In this document: positions 18,178-28,519 of the stretch, in pieces
Layout: each line of letters opens with the position of its first letter
How positions within the stretch are numbered: position 1 is the stretch's first letter
Assembly (NCBI RefSeq): GCF_003052515.2
Contig: NZ_QARE02000008.1
Coordinates: forward strand, 62,001-126,000
Reading direction: 5' to 3'
Source: Pseudomonas sp. RIT409
GTDB taxonomy: Bacteria > Pseudomonadota > Gammaproteobacteria > Pseudomonadales > Pseudomonadaceae
DNA length: 64,000 nt
Notes under the pieces: model-generated
What the model was told of the DNA's origin: nothing
What the model saw: only the letters and a program-made list of their open reading frames with translations
The model's database searches: none
Made by a program: the position numbers and the translations under genes

Positions 18178-20007
18178 TTGATACGCCCCCTGCTGCTGAC
18201 CATCAGCCTGGCCTTGAGCACGACAGCCGCCGCGACCATCAGCGAGAGCCATGGTTACGCTCAGTTCGGCGTCCTCAAGTATCCGGCCAGCTTCACCCAT
18301 TTCGACTGGGTCAATCCCGAGGCGCCGAAAGCGGGCACCTTGCGAATCATGGCCAACGGCACGTTCGATACGCTCAATCCTTACACATTCAAGGGCAGCA
18401 GCCCGATTTCCACCCCCAATTTCGGCCAATACGGCGTCAGTGAGCTGAACGAACCGCTGATGGTCGGCACGGGCCAGTACGACCCGTCCGGCGATGAGCC
18501 CACCTCCAGCTACGGGTTGATCGCCAAAACCGTTGAGTACAGCGAAGACCGCAGTTGGGTGGTGTTCAATCTGCGTCCCGAAGCCCACTTTCACGACGGA
18601 AAACCCATTACTGCGTACGACGTGGCGTTTTCCTACAGGACGCTGTTAAAAGACGGCCATCCGCAATACCGCACTGCGCTTCAGGAAGTGCAACGGGTCG
18701 ATATCCTCAACCGCCACCGTATCCGCTTCGTATTCAAGCGCTCCGGCAATCCATTACTGATTCTGCGGCTCGGCGAGTTACCGGTGCTGCCACAACACTA
18801 CTGGAAGAACCGCGACTTCAAAGCCACCACCTTTGACCCACCATTGGGCAGCGGGCCGTACCGCATCACCCAGGTGCGCCCAGGCCGCAGCCTGGTCTTC
18901 GAGCGGGTCAAGGATTACTGGGGCAAGGATTTGCCGGTCAACCGTGGCAAGTACAATTTCAACCGAGTGCAAGTCGAGTTCTACCGGGATGCCGACGTCG
19001 CATTCGAAGCCTTCAAGGCTGGAGAATTCGATATCTACATCGAACATCAGGCCAAGAACTGGTCGACCGGATACGATTTCCCTGCCGTGAACGAAGGGAA
19101 GGTGATCAAGGCGCAGATCCCCCACCGGATACCGACCCAGACACAGGGTCTGTTCATGAACACACGGCGCAGCACCTTCGCCGATATCCGCGTACGCGAA
19201 GCGCTAGGGCTGATGTTCAATTTCGAATGGACCAACCGCACGCTCTTCAATGACGCCTACCAGCGCTCGGTCAGCTATTACCCCAACAGCGAATTCTCGG
19301 CCAATGACGTTCCGTCAGGCCGCGAATTCCTGCTGCTGTCCGCGTACCGGGATCAACTCCCCCCCAAGCTGTTCACCCAGCCGTTTACCGTTTCGAAAAC
19401 CGATGGCGGCGGCGTGCCCCGCGATACCCTGCGCAAGGCGCTTGGTCTGCTCGCTGCAGCGGGCTGGACGTTCACCGAGCGCGGTCTGATCAACGACGCC
19501 GGGCAGCCGTTGCGTTTCGAGATACTTCTGGTCAATCCGAGCCTCGAACGAATTCTGCAACCCTACATCGAAGACCTCACGCGCATCGGCATCGACGCTC
19601 GGCTGCGCACGGTGGATCGCGCCCAGTACAAGCAGCGACTGGACCAGTTCGATTTCGACATGATTCTGATGACCCTGAGCCAGACTCTCAGCCCCGGCCT
19701 CGAACAGTGGCAGTACTTCCACTCAAGTCAGGCCACGACCAAAGGCAGCAAGAACTACGCGGGCGTCGCCAACCCTGTGGTGGACAACCTCCTCAGCCAA
19801 CTGCTGTCGGCGAAAACCCGCGACGAACAAGTCGCCACCACCAAGGCACTGGACCGCGTCCTGCTCTGGCAGCACTACATGATTCCCAACTGGTACCTCA
19901 GCAATCATCGGCTGGCGTACCGTAATCGCTTTGCCTTCGTCACCACCCCGCCCTACACCCTGGGCCTGCGCGCGTGGTGGCTCAAGCCCCTGGAGAAAAC
20001 CCCATGA
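18178..20007 (+). CDS. Extracellular solute-binding protein of a YejABEF-type peptide importer (first copy)
   Basis: A 609-residue SBP_bac_5-family protein. MIRPLLLTISLALSTTAAA is a Sec signal peptide, so the mature protein is periplasmic. Family marks are [32 protein letters not shown] and NRTLFNDAYQRSVSYYPNSEF. The start codon is TTG at 18178; no good ribosome-binding site is visible, and this is the only start that preserves the signal peptide. It captures peptides (microcin C-like substrates in the E. coli Yej family) for the YejB/YejE permeases downstream. The stop overlaps the start of a second, clearly paralogous binding-protein gene (ATGA). The ligand is not known. Confidence 0.88.
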   Translation: MIRPLLLTISLALSTTAAATISESHGYAQFGVLKYPASFTHFDWVNPEAPKAGTLRIMANGTFDTLNPYTFKGSSPISTPNFGQYGVSELNEPLMVGTGQYDPSGDEPTSSYGLIAKTVEYSEDRSWVVFNLRPEAHFHDGKPITAYDVAFSYRTLLKDGHPQYRTALQEVQRVDILNRHRIRFVFKRSGNPLLILRLGELPVLPQHYWKNRDFKATTFDPPLGSGPYRITQVRPGRSLVFERVKDYWGKDLPVNRGKYNFNRVQVEFYRDADVAFEAFKAGEFDIYIEHQAKNWSTGYDFPAVNEGKVIKAQIPHRIPTQTQGLFMNTRRSTFADIRVREALGLMFNFEWTNRTLFNDAYQRSVSYYPNSEFSANDVPSGREFLLLSAYRDQLPPKLFTQPFTVSKTDGGGVPRDTLRKALGLLAAAGWTFTERGLINDAGQPLRFEILLVNPSLERILQPYIEDLTRIGIDARLRTVDRAQYKQRLDQFDFDMILMTLSQTLSPGLEQWQYFHSSQATTKGSKNYAGVANPVVDNLLSQLLSAKTRDEQVATTKALDRVLLWQHYMIPNWYLSNHRLAYRNRFAFVTTPPYTLGLRAWWLKPLEKTP

Positions 20008-21872
20008 CTGCCCTCCGCTCTTTGACGCGGGCTGGCGGCCTGTTCCTGTTCGGTCTGGCCTGTTCCGCCCACGCCGCTCCACAACACGCCATCACGCTGT
20101 ACAACGAGCCACCGAAGTACCCAGCCGACTTCAAACACTTCGACTACGTCAACCCGGATGCGCCGAAGGGGGGGATCTTTCGCAGCGCCGGTTTCGGCAG
20201 TTTCGACAGCCTGAACCCTTTCATCAGCAAAGGCGTCCCCGCCGATGACATCGGCCTGATCTATGACACCCTGATGCGTCAGGGCCTCGACGAGCCCTTT
20301 ACCGAATATGGCTTGATCGCCAGCACGATCGAAAAAGCCCCGGACAACAGTTGGGTGCGTTTTTACCTACGCCCCGAAGCCCGCTTCAACGATGGCCATC
20401 CGGTACGCGCCGAAGACGTGGTGTTCAGCTTCGAAACGCTGATCAAGGACGGCTCGCCGCTGTACCGCAGTTACTATGCGGACGTTGACAAGGTCGTCGC
20501 CGAAGATCCGCTGACGGTCCTGTTCACGTTCAAACACACCAACAATCGCGAACTGCCGTTGATCATTGGCCAATTGCCGGTTTTGCCCAAACACTGGTGG
20601 GCGAGCCGGGATTTCAACAAAGGCAACCTGGAAATTCCGTTGGGCAGCGGCCCTTACCGCGTGGCCGAAGTGAAGGCCGGCCGTTCCGTGCGCTATGAAC
20701 GGGTCAAGGATTACTGGGGCAAGGACCTGCCCGTGAACAAGGGCTTTTACAACTTCGACCGGCTATCCACCGACTACTACCGCGACAACACGGTGGCCCT
20801 CGAAGCCCTCAAAGCGGGCGCATTCGATTACTGGCAAGAGATGACCGCGAAGAATTGGGCAACGGCCTACGACGTACCGGCCGTGCGCGAAGGCAAGCTG
20901 ATCAGGGAGGAAATCCCCAACGGCAACCCGCAGGGCATGCAAGGTTTCATCTTCAACCTGCGCAAACCGATGTTTCAGGACGTTCGCGTGCGCCAGGCCC
21001 TGAGCCTGCTGCTGGACTTCGAATGGACCAACAAGCAGCTGTTCTTCGGCAGCTACACCCGCACCAAAAGCTATTTCGACAACTCGGACATGGCATCGCG
21101 GGGCCTGCCATCCGAGGCTGAGTTGAAGATCCTCGAGCCGCTGCGCGACAAACTGCCGCCTGCCCTCTTCACCGAAGCATTCAACCTGCCCGTCACTGAT
21201 GGCAGCGGCATCATTCGCGACCAGCAGCGCAGGGCCTTTGCGCTGCTTAAAGAGGCAGGCTGGAAGATCGTCGGCGACAAAATGGTCGATACCGAAGGCA
21301 AGCCAGTGACCATCGAATTCTTGCTGGCCCAGACCGAATTCGAACGCGTCTTGCTGCCGTTCAAGCGCAATCTGGCGGACATCGGCATCAATCTGGAGAT
21401 TCGCCGGGTCGACGTGTCGCAATACATCACGCGCCGCCGCTCGCGGGATTACGACATGATCGTGGGCAGCTTCCCACAATCCAGTTCGCCCGGTAACGAA
21501 CAGCGCGAATACTGGGACTCTTCGGCTGCCGACAAACCCGGCAGCTATAACTTGATCGGGTTGAAGGACCCGGCCATCGACGCATTGGTCGGGGGTTTGA
21601 TCAACGCCGATTCGCGGCAGAGCCTGATCGACCACACCCGTGCGCTGGACCGCGCCTTGCTCTGGGGCTATTACGTGATCCCCAACTGGCACATCAAGAC
21701 CTGGCGCCTGGCGTACTGGAACCACCTGGGTCATCCGAAAACATCCCCTTTGTACGACATCGGCACCATGACCTGGTGGGTGAAACCCGATACCCCGCCC
21801 GCCATTTCAGTGCAACCGGCGTCCGATCCGGGGCAGCCCGAACAAGCACCGGCCAAGGATACGGAGCACTGA
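20004..21872 (+). CDS. Extracellular solute-binding protein of a YejABEF-type importer (second copy, YejA-like)
   Basis: A 622-residue SBP_bac_5-family protein with signal peptide [24 protein letters not shown]. It shares long blocks with the preceding gene, for example [21 protein letters not shown] and [13 protein letters not shown], so the two arose by tandem duplication. It has the YejA-type N-terminus [26 protein letters not shown]. The C-terminus carries an extra Pro/Ala-rich tail of about 25 residues that the first copy lacks. The ATG overlaps the previous stop by four bases, so translation is probably coupled. It is followed within one base by the permease yejB. Confidence 0.9.
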   Translation: MTALRSLTRAGGLFLFGLACSAHAAPQHAITLYNEPPKYPADFKHFDYVNPDAPKGGIFRSAGFGSFDSLNPFISKGVPADDIGLIYDTLMRQGLDEPFTEYGLIASTIEKAPDNSWVRFYLRPEARFNDGHPVRAEDVVFSFETLIKDGSPLYRSYYADVDKVVAEDPLTVLFTFKHTNNRELPLIIGQLPVLPKHWWASRDFNKGNLEIPLGSGPYRVAEVKAGRSVRYERVKDYWGKDLPVNKGFYNFDRLSTDYYRDNTVALEALKAGAFDYWQEMTAKNWATAYDVPAVREGKLIREEIPNGNPQGMQGFIFNLRKPMFQDVRVRQALSLLLDFEWTNKQLFFGSYTRTKSYFDNSDMASRGLPSEAELKILEPLRDKLPPALFTEAFNLPVTDGSGIIRDQQRRAFALLKEAGWKIVGDKMVDTEGKPVTIEFLLAQTEFERVLLPFKRNLADIGINLEIRRVDVSQYITRRRSRDYDMIVGSFPQSSSPGNEQREYWDSSAADKPGSYNLIGLKDPAIDALVGGLINADSRQSLIDHTRALDRALLWGYYVIPNWHIKTWRLAYWNHLGHPKTSPLYDIGTMTWWVKPDTPPAISVQPASDPGQPEQAPAKDTEH

Positions 21873-21873
21873 C

Positions 21874-22947
21874 ATGCTGGCGTATATTCTGCGGCGCTTG
21901 CTGCTTATCGTGCCGACCCTGTTCGGCATCCTGCTCATCAACTTCGTGATCATCCAGGCCGCGCCCGGTGGCCCGGTGGAGCAAATGATCGCCAAGCTCG
22001 AAGGCTTCGAAGGCGCCACCAGCCGCATCGCCGGTGGCGGCGCGGAGGTCTCGGTCGCCGGATCGACATACCGCGGTGCTCAAGGGCTGGACCCGGCGCT
22101 GATCAAGGAAATCGAGCACATGTACGGCTTCGATAAATCGGCGCCGGAACGCTTGTGGATCATGGTCAAGAATTACGCGCGCCTCGATTTCGGCGACAGC
22201 TTCTTTCGCGATGCCAAGGTCATCGACCTCATCATCGAGAAAATGCCGGTCTCCATCTCCCTGGGCCTGTGGAGCACGCTGATCATGTACCTGGTGTCGA
22301 TCCCGCTGGGCATCGCCAAAGCCACGCGACACGGCAGCGCCTTCGACGTCTGGACCAGTTCGGCCATCATCGTCGGCTACGCGATTCCGGCCTTTCTGTT
22401 TGCCATCCTGCTGATCGTGGTATTTGCCGGTGGCAGCTATTTCGACTGGTTCCCGCTGCGGGGCCTGACGTCCAGCAATTTCGACGAAATGAATTGGCTC
22501 GGCAAGGTCGGCGACTACTTCTGGCACCTGGTCCTGCCCATCACGGCGCTGGTCATCGGCAACTTCGCCACCATGACGCTGCTGACCAAGAACAGCTTTC
22601 TCGATGAAATCGGCAAGCAATACGTGATTACTGCCAAAGCCAAAGGCCTGACCCAGCGCCGGGTGCTCTACGGCCATGTGTTCCGCAACGCGATGCTGTT
22701 GGTGATCGCCGGGTTCCCGTCTGCATTCATTGGCATCTTCTTCACCGGTTCGCTGCTGGTGGAGGTGATCTTCTCCCTTGATGGCCTGGGCTTGATGAGC
22801 TTTGAAGCCGCGATCAACCGCGACTACCCGGTGGTGTTCGGCACCCTCTTCATCTTCACCTTGCTGGGATTGGTGGTGAAGCTGATAGGCGATCTGACCT
22901 ACACCCTGGTTGACCCCCGTATCGACTTCGACCGCAGGGACCATTGA
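21874..22947 (+). CDS. yejB: Microcin C/peptide ABC transporter permease YejB
   Basis: A 357-residue inner-membrane permease of the DppB/OppB class. It starts with the typical [38 protein letters not shown] periplasmic insert of about 60 residues follows, then five more hydrophobic segments. The EAA loop appears as [25 protein letters not shown] near residue 250, where the ATPase docks. It forms the channel with YejE and is driven by YejF. It is separated from the binding-protein gene by one base. Confidence 0.93.
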   Translation: MLAYILRRLLLIVPTLFGILLINFVIIQAAPGGPVEQMIAKLEGFEGATSRIAGGGAEVSVAGSTYRGAQGLDPALIKEIEHMYGFDKSAPERLWIMVKNYARLDFGDSFFRDAKVIDLIIEKMPVSISLGLWSTLIMYLVSIPLGIAKATRHGSAFDVWTSSAIIVGYAIPAFLFAILLIVVFAGGSYFDWFPLRGLTSSNFDEMNWLGKVGDYFWHLVLPITALVIGNFATMTLLTKNSFLDEIGKQYVITAKAKGLTQRRVLYGHVFRNAMLLVIAGFPSAFIGIFFTGSLLVEVIFSLDGLGLMSFEAAINRDYPVVFGTLFIFTLLGLVVKLIGDLTYTLVDPRIDFDRRDH

Positions 22948-22948
22948 C

Positions 22949-23968
22949 ATGACCTTGTCCCCTCTCAACCGACGCCGTTTCGAACGGTTCAAGGCCAATA
23001 AACGCGGCTGGTGGTCGCTGTGGCTGTTTCTGCTGCTGTTCTGCCTGAGCCTCGGCGCGGAACTGATCGCCAACGATAAGCCGCTGATCGTCAAATATGA
23101 CGGGCACTGGTATTTCCCGGTGTTCGAGCGCTACCCGGAGACCACTTTCGGTGGGGAATTTCCGCTGGAAGCCAACTACAAGAGCCCCTATATCAAAGAG
23201 CTGATCGCGGCAAAAGACGGCTGGACCTTATGGGCGCCAATCCCGTTCAGCTACCAAAGCATCAATTACGACCTGAAAGTCCCGGCCCCTGCTCCGCCCT
23301 CGCGTGAGAACCTGCTCGGCACTGACGATCAGGGGCGTGACGTACTGGCGCGGGTCATCTACGGCTTTCGCATTTCGGTACTGTTCGCCCTGACCCTCAC
23401 GGTGCTCAGTTCGATCATCGGGGTCATCGCCGGGGCATTGCAGGGCTTTTATGGCGGCTGGGTCGATCTGGTCGGTCAGCGGTTTCTGGAAATCTGGTCC
23501 GGCTTGCCAGTGCTGTATCTGTTGATCATCCTCGCCAGTTTCGTGCAACCCAATTTCTGGTGGTTGTTGGGCATCATGCTGCTGTTTTCGTGGATGAGCC
23601 TGGTGGACGTGGTGCGTGCCGAATTCCTGCGTGGCCGCAATCTGGAATACGTGCGTGCCGCCCGCGCGCTGGGCATGCAGAACGGAGCGATCATGTTCCG
23701 TCACATCCTGCCCAACGCCATGGTCTCGACCATGACCTTCATGCCGTTCATCCTCACTGGCGCGATCGGCACCCTGACAGCGCTGGACTTCCTGGGCTTC
23801 GGCCTACCCGCCGGGTCGCCCTCGCTGGGTGAGCTGGTGGCGCAGGGCAAGTCCAATCTGCAGGCGCCGTGGCTGGGCATCAGCGCTTTCGCTGTATTGG
23901 CGCTGATGCTGAGCCTGTTGGTGTTCATCGGCGAATCCGCCCGTGACGCGTTCGACCCGAGGAAATGA
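22949..23968 (+). CDS. yejE: Microcin C/peptide ABC transporter permease YejE
   Basis: A 339-residue permease of the DppC/OppC class. It has the N-terminal first membrane segment WWSLWLFLLLFCLSLGAELIA and a long periplasmic loop. The conserved ENLLGTDDQGRDVLARVIYGFRISVLFAL comes next, then further membrane segments and the EAA motif YVRAARALGMQNGAIMFRHILPNAM. The ATG at 22949 follows the yejB stop by one base; an in-frame Met 13 codons earlier lies inside yejB. Heterodimerisation with YejB is inferred from the family. Confidence 0.93.
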   Translation: MTLSPLNRRRFERFKANKRGWWSLWLFLLLFCLSLGAELIANDKPLIVKYDGHWYFPVFERYPETTFGGEFPLEANYKSPYIKELIAAKDGWTLWAPIPFSYQSINYDLKVPAPAPPSRENLLGTDDQGRDVLARVIYGFRISVLFALTLTVLSSIIGVIAGALQGFYGGWVDLVGQRFLEIWSGLPVLYLLIILASFVQPNFWWLLGIMLLFSWMSLVDVVRAEFLRGRNLEYVRAARALGMQNGAIMFRHILPNAMVSTMTFMPFILTGAIGTLTALDFLGFGLPAGSPSLGELVAQGKSNLQAPWLGISAFAVLALMLSLLVFIGESARDAFDPRK

Positions 23969-23969
23969 G

Positions 23970-25580
23970 ATGAACCAGGACAACTTGATCGAAATCCGCG
24001 ACCTGTCCGTCGAGTTCGTCAACGGCAAGCAGGTGCAGCGCGTCGTCGAGGGCATCAGTTTCGACATCCGCAAGGGCGAAACCCTGGCGCTGGTCGGCGA
24101 GAGCGGTTCTGGCAAATCGGTGACCGCCCATTCGATCCTGCGGCTGCTGCCCTACCCTCTGGCGCAGCACCCAACGGGCAGCATTACCTATCGTGGGCAT
24201 GACCTGCTGACGGCCAGTGAGAAACGCATGCGCGCGATTCGCGGCAACCGTATCGCGATGATTTTCCAGGAGCCGATGACGTCGCTGAACCCGCTACAGT
24301 CCGTGGAAAAGCAGATCAACGAAGTGCTCGGCTTGCACAAGGGCCTGACGGGCAAGGCCGCCACCCGTCGCACCCTGGAGTTGCTGGAGCTGGTAGGCAT
24401 ACCCGAGCCGCACAAACGTCTAAAAGCCCTCCCACACGAGCTGTCCGGCGGCCAGCGCCAGCGCGTCATGATCGCCATGGCCCTGGCCAACGAGCCCGAA
24501 CTGCTGATCGCCGATGAGCCGACCACGGCGCTGGACGTCACCGTACAGCTGAAAATCCTCAAACTGCTGAAGGAATTGCAGGGGCGGCTGGGCATGGCGT
24601 TGTTGCTGATCAGCCACGATTTGAACGTCGTTCGACAAATTGCCAACCGCGTATGTGTCATGCAGCGCGGTTGCATCGTCGAACAGGCGTCGTGCGAAGA
24701 ACTGTTCCGTGCGCCGCAGCATCCGTACACCAAAGAATTGATCGCGGCGGAGCCCAAAGGAGGCCCGGCGAACAACGTTCCCGGAGCGCCGATGCTGGAA
24801 GTCAACGACCTGCGGGTCTGGTTTCCGATCAAGAAAGGCGTGTTCAAACGCACCGTCGATCACGTCAAGGCGGTGGACGGCATCCATTTCAGTCTGCCCA
24901 AGGGCCAGACGCTGGGGATCGTCGGCGAAAGTGGCTCGGGCAAATCGACGTTGGGGCTGGCCATTCTGAGGTTGATTCGCAGCGAGGGCGAGATACGCTT
25001 TCAAGGCGAGTCGCTGGCCTGCCTCAAACAGGATCAGGTCAGGCCACTGAGGCGGCAGATGCAGGTGGTGTTCCAAGACCCATTCGGCAGCCTCAGCCCA
25101 CGGATGTCGGTGTGCGACATCGTTGGTGAAGGATTGCGCATCCACAAGATCGGCACGCCGGTCGAACAGGAAGCCGCGGTGGTGGAAGCGCTCAAGGAAG
25201 TGGGCCTGGACCCGGCCACGCGGCACCGCTACCCCCATGAGTTTTCCGGTGGGCAGCGGCAAAGGATCGCCATCGCACGGGCATTAGTGTTAAAACCGGC
25301 GCTGATTTTGCTGGACGAACCGACCTCGGCTCTCGACCGGACCGTTCAGCGCCAAGTAGTGGAGCTTTTGCGCTCGCTGCAAGCCAAGTACAACCTGACG
25401 TATTTGTTTATCAGCCATGACCTGGCGGTAGTCAAAGCGCTGAGCCACCAGCTGATGGTGGTCAAGCAAGGCCAAGTGGTCGAACAGGGTGTGGCAGAAG
25501 CTGTCTTCGCCGCACCGCAACATCCTTATACACAGCAGTTGCTGGAAGCCGCGTTTCTGGCCCCCGCAACTGTCGATTAA
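23970..25580 (+). CDS. yejF: Peptide ABC transporter ATP-binding protein YejF (two fused ATPase domains)
   Basis: A 536-residue protein with two complete nucleotide-binding domains. The first has GESGSGKS near residue 44, LSGGQRQRVMIAMALA, LIADEPTTALD and ISHD. The second has GESGSGKS near residue 318, FSGGQRQRIAIARAL, ILLDEPTSALD and ISHD. Each half ends in the oligopeptide-transporter C-terminal extension (APQHPYTKELI and APQHPYTQQLL). It powers the YejB/YejE channel. It overlaps neither neighbour but follows yejE by one base. It is the last gene of the importer operon and lies 18 bases before fabI. Confidence 0.94.
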   Translation: MNQDNLIEIRDLSVEFVNGKQVQRVVEGISFDIRKGETLALVGESGSGKSVTAHSILRLLPYPLAQHPTGSITYRGHDLLTASEKRMRAIRGNRIAMIFQEPMTSLNPLQSVEKQINEVLGLHKGLTGKAATRRTLELLELVGIPEPHKRLKALPHELSGGQRQRVMIAMALANEPELLIADEPTTALDVTVQLKILKLLKELQGRLGMALLLISHDLNVVRQIANRVCVMQRGCIVEQASCEELFRAPQHPYTKELIAAEPKGGPANNVPGAPMLEVNDLRVWFPIKKGVFKRTVDHVKAVDGIHFSLPKGQTLGIVGESGSGKSTLGLAILRLIRSEGEIRFQGESLACLKQDQVRPLRRQMQVVFQDPFGSLSPRMSVCDIVGEGLRIHKIGTPVEQEAAVVEALKEVGLDPATRHRYPHEFSGGQRQRIAIARALVLKPALILLDEPTSALDRTVQRQVVELLRSLQAKYNLTYLFISHDLAVVKALSHQLMVVKQGQVVEQGVAEAVFAAPQHPYTQQLLEAAFLAPATVD

Positions 25581-25598
25581 CCTGAAGAGGAAAAAACC

Positions 25599-26393
25599 AT
25601 GGGTTTTCTCGCCGGTAAGCGCGTCCTGATCGTCGGTGTCGCCAGCAAACTGTCCATCGCATCCGGTATCGCTGCCGCCATGCACCGTGAGGGTGCCGAA
25701 CTGGCCTTCACCTACCAGAACGAAAAACTCAAGGGTCGCGTCGAAGAATTCGCAGCGGGCTGGGGTTCGAGTGCCGAGCTGTGCTTCCCGTGCGATGTGG
25801 CCAGCGACGAAGAAATCGCCAAGGTCTTCGCGGAGCTGAGCAAAAAGTGGGATGGTCTGGACTGCATCGTGCACTCCGTGGGCTTCGCGCCGGGCGACCA
25901 ACTGGACGGCGACTTCACCGACGCCACCACCCGTGACGGTTTCCGCATCGCCCACGACATCAGCGCCTACAGCTTCGTGGCCCTGGCAAAAGCCGGTCGC
26001 GAGATGATGAAAGGCCGCAACGGCAGCCTGCTGACCCTGTCGTACCTGGGCGCCGAGCGCACCATGCCGAACTACAACGTGATGGGCATGGCCAAAGCCA
26101 GCCTGGAAGCCGGTGTCCGTTACCTGGCCCGCAGCCTGGGCCCGGAAGGTACTCGCGTCAATGCGGTCTCGGCCGGTCCGATCCGCACCCTGGCCGCCTC
26201 GGGCATCAAGAACTTCCGCAAAATGCTGGACGCCAACGAAGCCCAAACCCCGCTGCGTCGCAACGTGACCATCGATGAAGTCGGCAACGCCGGCGCCTTC
26301 CTGTGCTCGGACCTGGCGTCCGGTGTCAGCGGTGAAATCATGTACGTCGACGGTGGGTTCAACACCACCGCCATGGGTGACCTGCAGGACTGA
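25599..26393 (+). CDS. fabI: Enoyl-[acyl-carrier-protein] reductase (NADH)
   Basis: A 264-residue short-chain-dehydrogenase-fold reductase. [28 protein letters not shown] is the FabI nucleotide-binding start, which differs from ordinary SDRs. The catalytic pair is the Tyr and Lys of [15 protein letters not shown] (Y-x6-K). [15 protein letters not shown] is the mobile substrate loop. It performs the last reduction of each fatty-acid elongation cycle and is the classical triclosan/isoniazid-type target class. It may be co-transcribed with the Yej operon because only 18 bases separate them, although a GAAGAGG ribosome-binding site is its own. A terminator follows at 26476. Confidence 0.95.
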   Translation: MGFLAGKRVLIVGVASKLSIASGIAAAMHREGAELAFTYQNEKLKGRVEEFAAGWGSSAELCFPCDVASDEEIAKVFAELSKKWDGLDCIVHSVGFAPGDQLDGDFTDATTRDGFRIAHDISAYSFVALAKAGREMMKGRNGSLLTLSYLGAERTMPNYNVMGMAKASLEAGVRYLARSLGPEGTRVNAVSAGPIRTLAASGIKNFRKMLDANEAQTPLRRNVTIDEVGNAGAFLCSDLASGVSGEIMYVDGGFNTTAMGDLQD

Positions 26394-26416
26394 TGCACCC
26401 GTTTCACGGCTGATCG

Positions 26417-26452
26417 GTTGATCGTTCCCACGCACCACAGGGCAACGATCAC
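26417..26452. repeat. Degenerate remnant of the TTCCCACG intergenic element
   Basis: TGATCGTTCCCACGC at one side and CAACGATCA at the other resemble the outer ends of the element at 50469-50579, but the interior is reduced to about 10 bases. Most likely a collapsed copy. Confidence 0.45.
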
Positions 26453-26475
26453 CCCCGCACCATCCGCTGCATACG

Positions 26476-26507
26476 AAAAAGCCCCGTCTCTTGCGAGCGG
26501 GGCTTTT
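26476..26507. terminator. Rho-independent terminator, bidirectional, between fabI and ppiD
   Basis: AAAAAGCCCCGTC, a short loop, then GAGCGGGGCTTTT. It is A-rich on the left and T-rich on the right, so it can serve both the plus-strand fabI transcript and the convergent ppiD transcript. Confidence 0.85.
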
Positions 26508-26530
26508 GCGTTTTCAGCGCCTGTTGCCGA

Positions 26531-28405
26531 TCAGTACTTATCGATCTTCGCGGCTGACTGCAACTGCGCCTGATACGACTCGAAGTCTTGACGGCCTTCT
26601 CGTGATGCCAGGAAGCGGCGGTACTGAGTTTTCTCGGCGTCGGTGGCCGGCGCTGCCTGATTTACGCCGTTGAGACGTATGATCACGTAGCCGCCATCGG
26701 CTGCAGTCAGGCTGGCATAGACCGGCTTGTCCTTGCCTTCGGGCTTCGGCATGCGGAACAGGGTCTGCAAGACCTGAGGATCGACGCCGTCCTGGCCGCG
26801 GGAGGCCGCTTCCACCACTTTCCAGCTCTGACCGTCCTGCTTGGTGGCGGTATACGGCACCTTGCCGTCACGCAGCCCCGCCAGCAGCGCCTCGCCCTTG
26901 GCCTTGATCGCTTCGGACGCATGGTTCTTGACCAGTTGGGCACGGATCGCATCGGCAACCGCCTCCAGCGGCAATTGCTCCGGCTGGCGGTGCTCTTTCA
27001 TGTGCACGACGACGGTCGTGTCGGGGTCGAGCTCCAGCGCCGAGCTGTTCGAACCTTCTTCCATCACTTCCGTGCTGAAAGCGGCCTGAACCACGGAACG
27101 GTTGGCGGCAACGCCTTCCCCGCCTTCGCGGCCAAACGGTGCGGTGGTCTGCACCTTCAGGCCGAGATCCTGTGCAGGCTGAGTCAAGTCAGAGGCTTCG
27201 TATGCAGCGTCCTGCAATTTCTTGCTCGCATCCACGTACATCTGCTCGACCTGCTGAGACTTCAGGTCATGGGTCAATTTGTCTTTCAGGCTGGCGAAGG
27301 TCGGCACCGACGGCGCCTCGACGCCCAGCAGCTTGATCAGGTGCCAGCCAAACTGGGACTTGACGGGGGCCGAGACCTGATCCTTGTTCAACGCGTAAAG
27401 CGCATCCTCGAACGCTGGATCGTAAACGCCTTTGCCTGCGTAACCGAGGTCACCGCCCTTGCTGGCCGACCCTGGATCCTGCGAGTAGGCCTTGGCCAGC
27501 GCAGCGAAATCTTCGCCCTTGGCCAGACGCTGCTGAATTTCTTCGATCTTCGCCTTGGCCTGTGCATCGGTGGTCTTGTCATTGACCTCGATCAGGATGT
27601 GAGCCGCACGACGCTGCTCGGACAGATTGGCGATGTCTTTCTGGTAGGCGGCCTGGAGGTCTTCATCTTTCACCGAGACCTTGTCGAAGAACGAGGACTT
27701 CTTCAGTTCGATGTAATCCAGCACCACCTGCTCGGGGCTCAGGAACTCCTTGGCGTGCTCGTCGTAGTGAGCCTTGACCTCGTCGTCACTGACTTTCACA
27801 TTGGCGGTGTCAGCGGGCAGGGAAAGTATGGCGAAATCCCGCGTCTGCTTCTCCAGGCGGGCAAATGCATCGACTTGAGCGTCGGTGACGAAAGCGCTGC
27901 CGGCGATGCCCGCGCGCAGTTGGCCGATCAGCATTTCCTGGCCCAGAATCTGGCGGAATTGCAGGCGACTGTAGCCCAGTTGACGAACGACCTGATCGAA
28001 ACGGTCAGCGTTGAATTTGCCGTCCACCTGGAACTCAGGGGTCAGCAGGATCTGTTGATCCAGCGCTGCCTCGGAGAAGCCGAAATGGGAGTCGGCAGCG
28101 CCCTGCAAAAGCAGCTTGCGGTCGATCAGACCCTTGAGCGCCGAATCGCGCAGCATCTTCTCGTTGAGCATGGCAGGATCGAAATCCTTGCCCAACTGCT
28201 GCATGAGCTGGCGACGTTGCGTTTCAACGGCCTGGCCGAGCTCGTTTTGAGTGATTTCCTCGCCGTTGACCTTCGCCGCGTCCTGACTGTGGCTGGTGGC
28301 CCTGAAAATGGCGTCAAAGCCGGTCAAGGCCATCAGCGCAATGACAACGCCGATGATGGTCTTGGCAATCCAGCCTTGTGAATTGTCCCTGATATTCTGC
28401 AGCAT
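26531..28405 (-). CDS. ppiD: Periplasmic folding chaperone / peptidyl-prolyl isomerase PpiD (SurA_N domain)
   Basis: A 624-residue protein anchored by one N-terminal membrane helix (IAKTIIGVVIALMALTGFDAIF). A SurA_N_3 chaperone domain spans about residues 30-200. A parvulin domain spans about residues 265-360 (RRAAHILIEVNDKT through DLGYAGKGVYDPAFEDALYAL and SQFGWHLIKL). A long C-terminal chaperone-like part follows. It assists folding of exported proteins at the periplasmic face of the Sec translocon; catalytic activity of the PpiD parvulin domain is weak in the family. The lon-hupB-ppiD order is conserved in gammaproteobacteria. Two bases of A/T-rich leader and AGGG-like purines precede the ATG. 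Confidence 0.93.
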   Translation of the reverse strand: MLQNIRDNSQGWIAKTIIGVVIALMALTGFDAIFRATSHSQDAAKVNGEEITQNELGQAVETQRRQLMQQLGKDFDPAMLNEKMLRDSALKGLIDRKLLLQGAADSHFGFSEAALDQQILLTPEFQVDGKFNADRFDQVVRQLGYSRLQFRQILGQEMLIGQLRAGIAGSAFVTDAQVDAFARLEKQTRDFAILSLPADTANVKVSDDEVKAHYDEHAKEFLSPEQVVLDYIELKKSSFFDKVSVKDEDLQAAYQKDIANLSEQRRAAHILIEVNDKTTDAQAKAKIEEIQQRLAKGEDFAALAKAYSQDPGSASKGGDLGYAGKGVYDPAFEDALYALNKDQVSAPVKSQFGWHLIKLLGVEAPSVPTFASLKDKLTHDLKSQQVEQMYVDASKKLQDAAYEASDLTQPAQDLGLKVQTTAPFGREGGEGVAANRSVVQAAFSTEVMEEGSNSSALELDPDTTVVVHMKEHRQPEQLPLEAVADAIRAQLVKNHASEAIKAKGEALLAGLRDGKVPYTATKQDGQSWKVVEAASRGQDGVDPQVLQTLFRMPKPEGKDKPVYASLTAADGGYVIIRLNGVNQAAPATDAEKTQYRRFLASREGRQDFESYQAQLQSAAKIDKY

Positions 28406-28483
28406 GCGTCCCCCAGAGGGTTTTACTCAACTCACCAAGCTGCGACACATGGAGCGGAGCGTGGGTGTATTCCGGATAGAAGA

Positions 28484-28507
28484 AAGGCGCATCCGAGGAT
28501 GCGCCTT
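28484..28507 (-). terminator. Strong hairpin downstream of hupB and the tRNA-like sequence
   Basis: AAGGCGCATC, four-base loop, GATGCGCCTT: a perfect 10-bp stem. On the minus strand it is followed by TTTCTTCT, so it can terminate the hupB/tRNA-like transcript before ppiD. Confidence 0.75.
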
Positions 28508-28519
28508 CTCGTAACGTGC

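Noticed and set aside
26921..28381. A 486-codon plus-strand open frame opposite ppiD.
   Set aside because: It lies wholly inside ppiD in antisense, with leucine/histidine-rich low-complexity translation and no ribosome-binding site.
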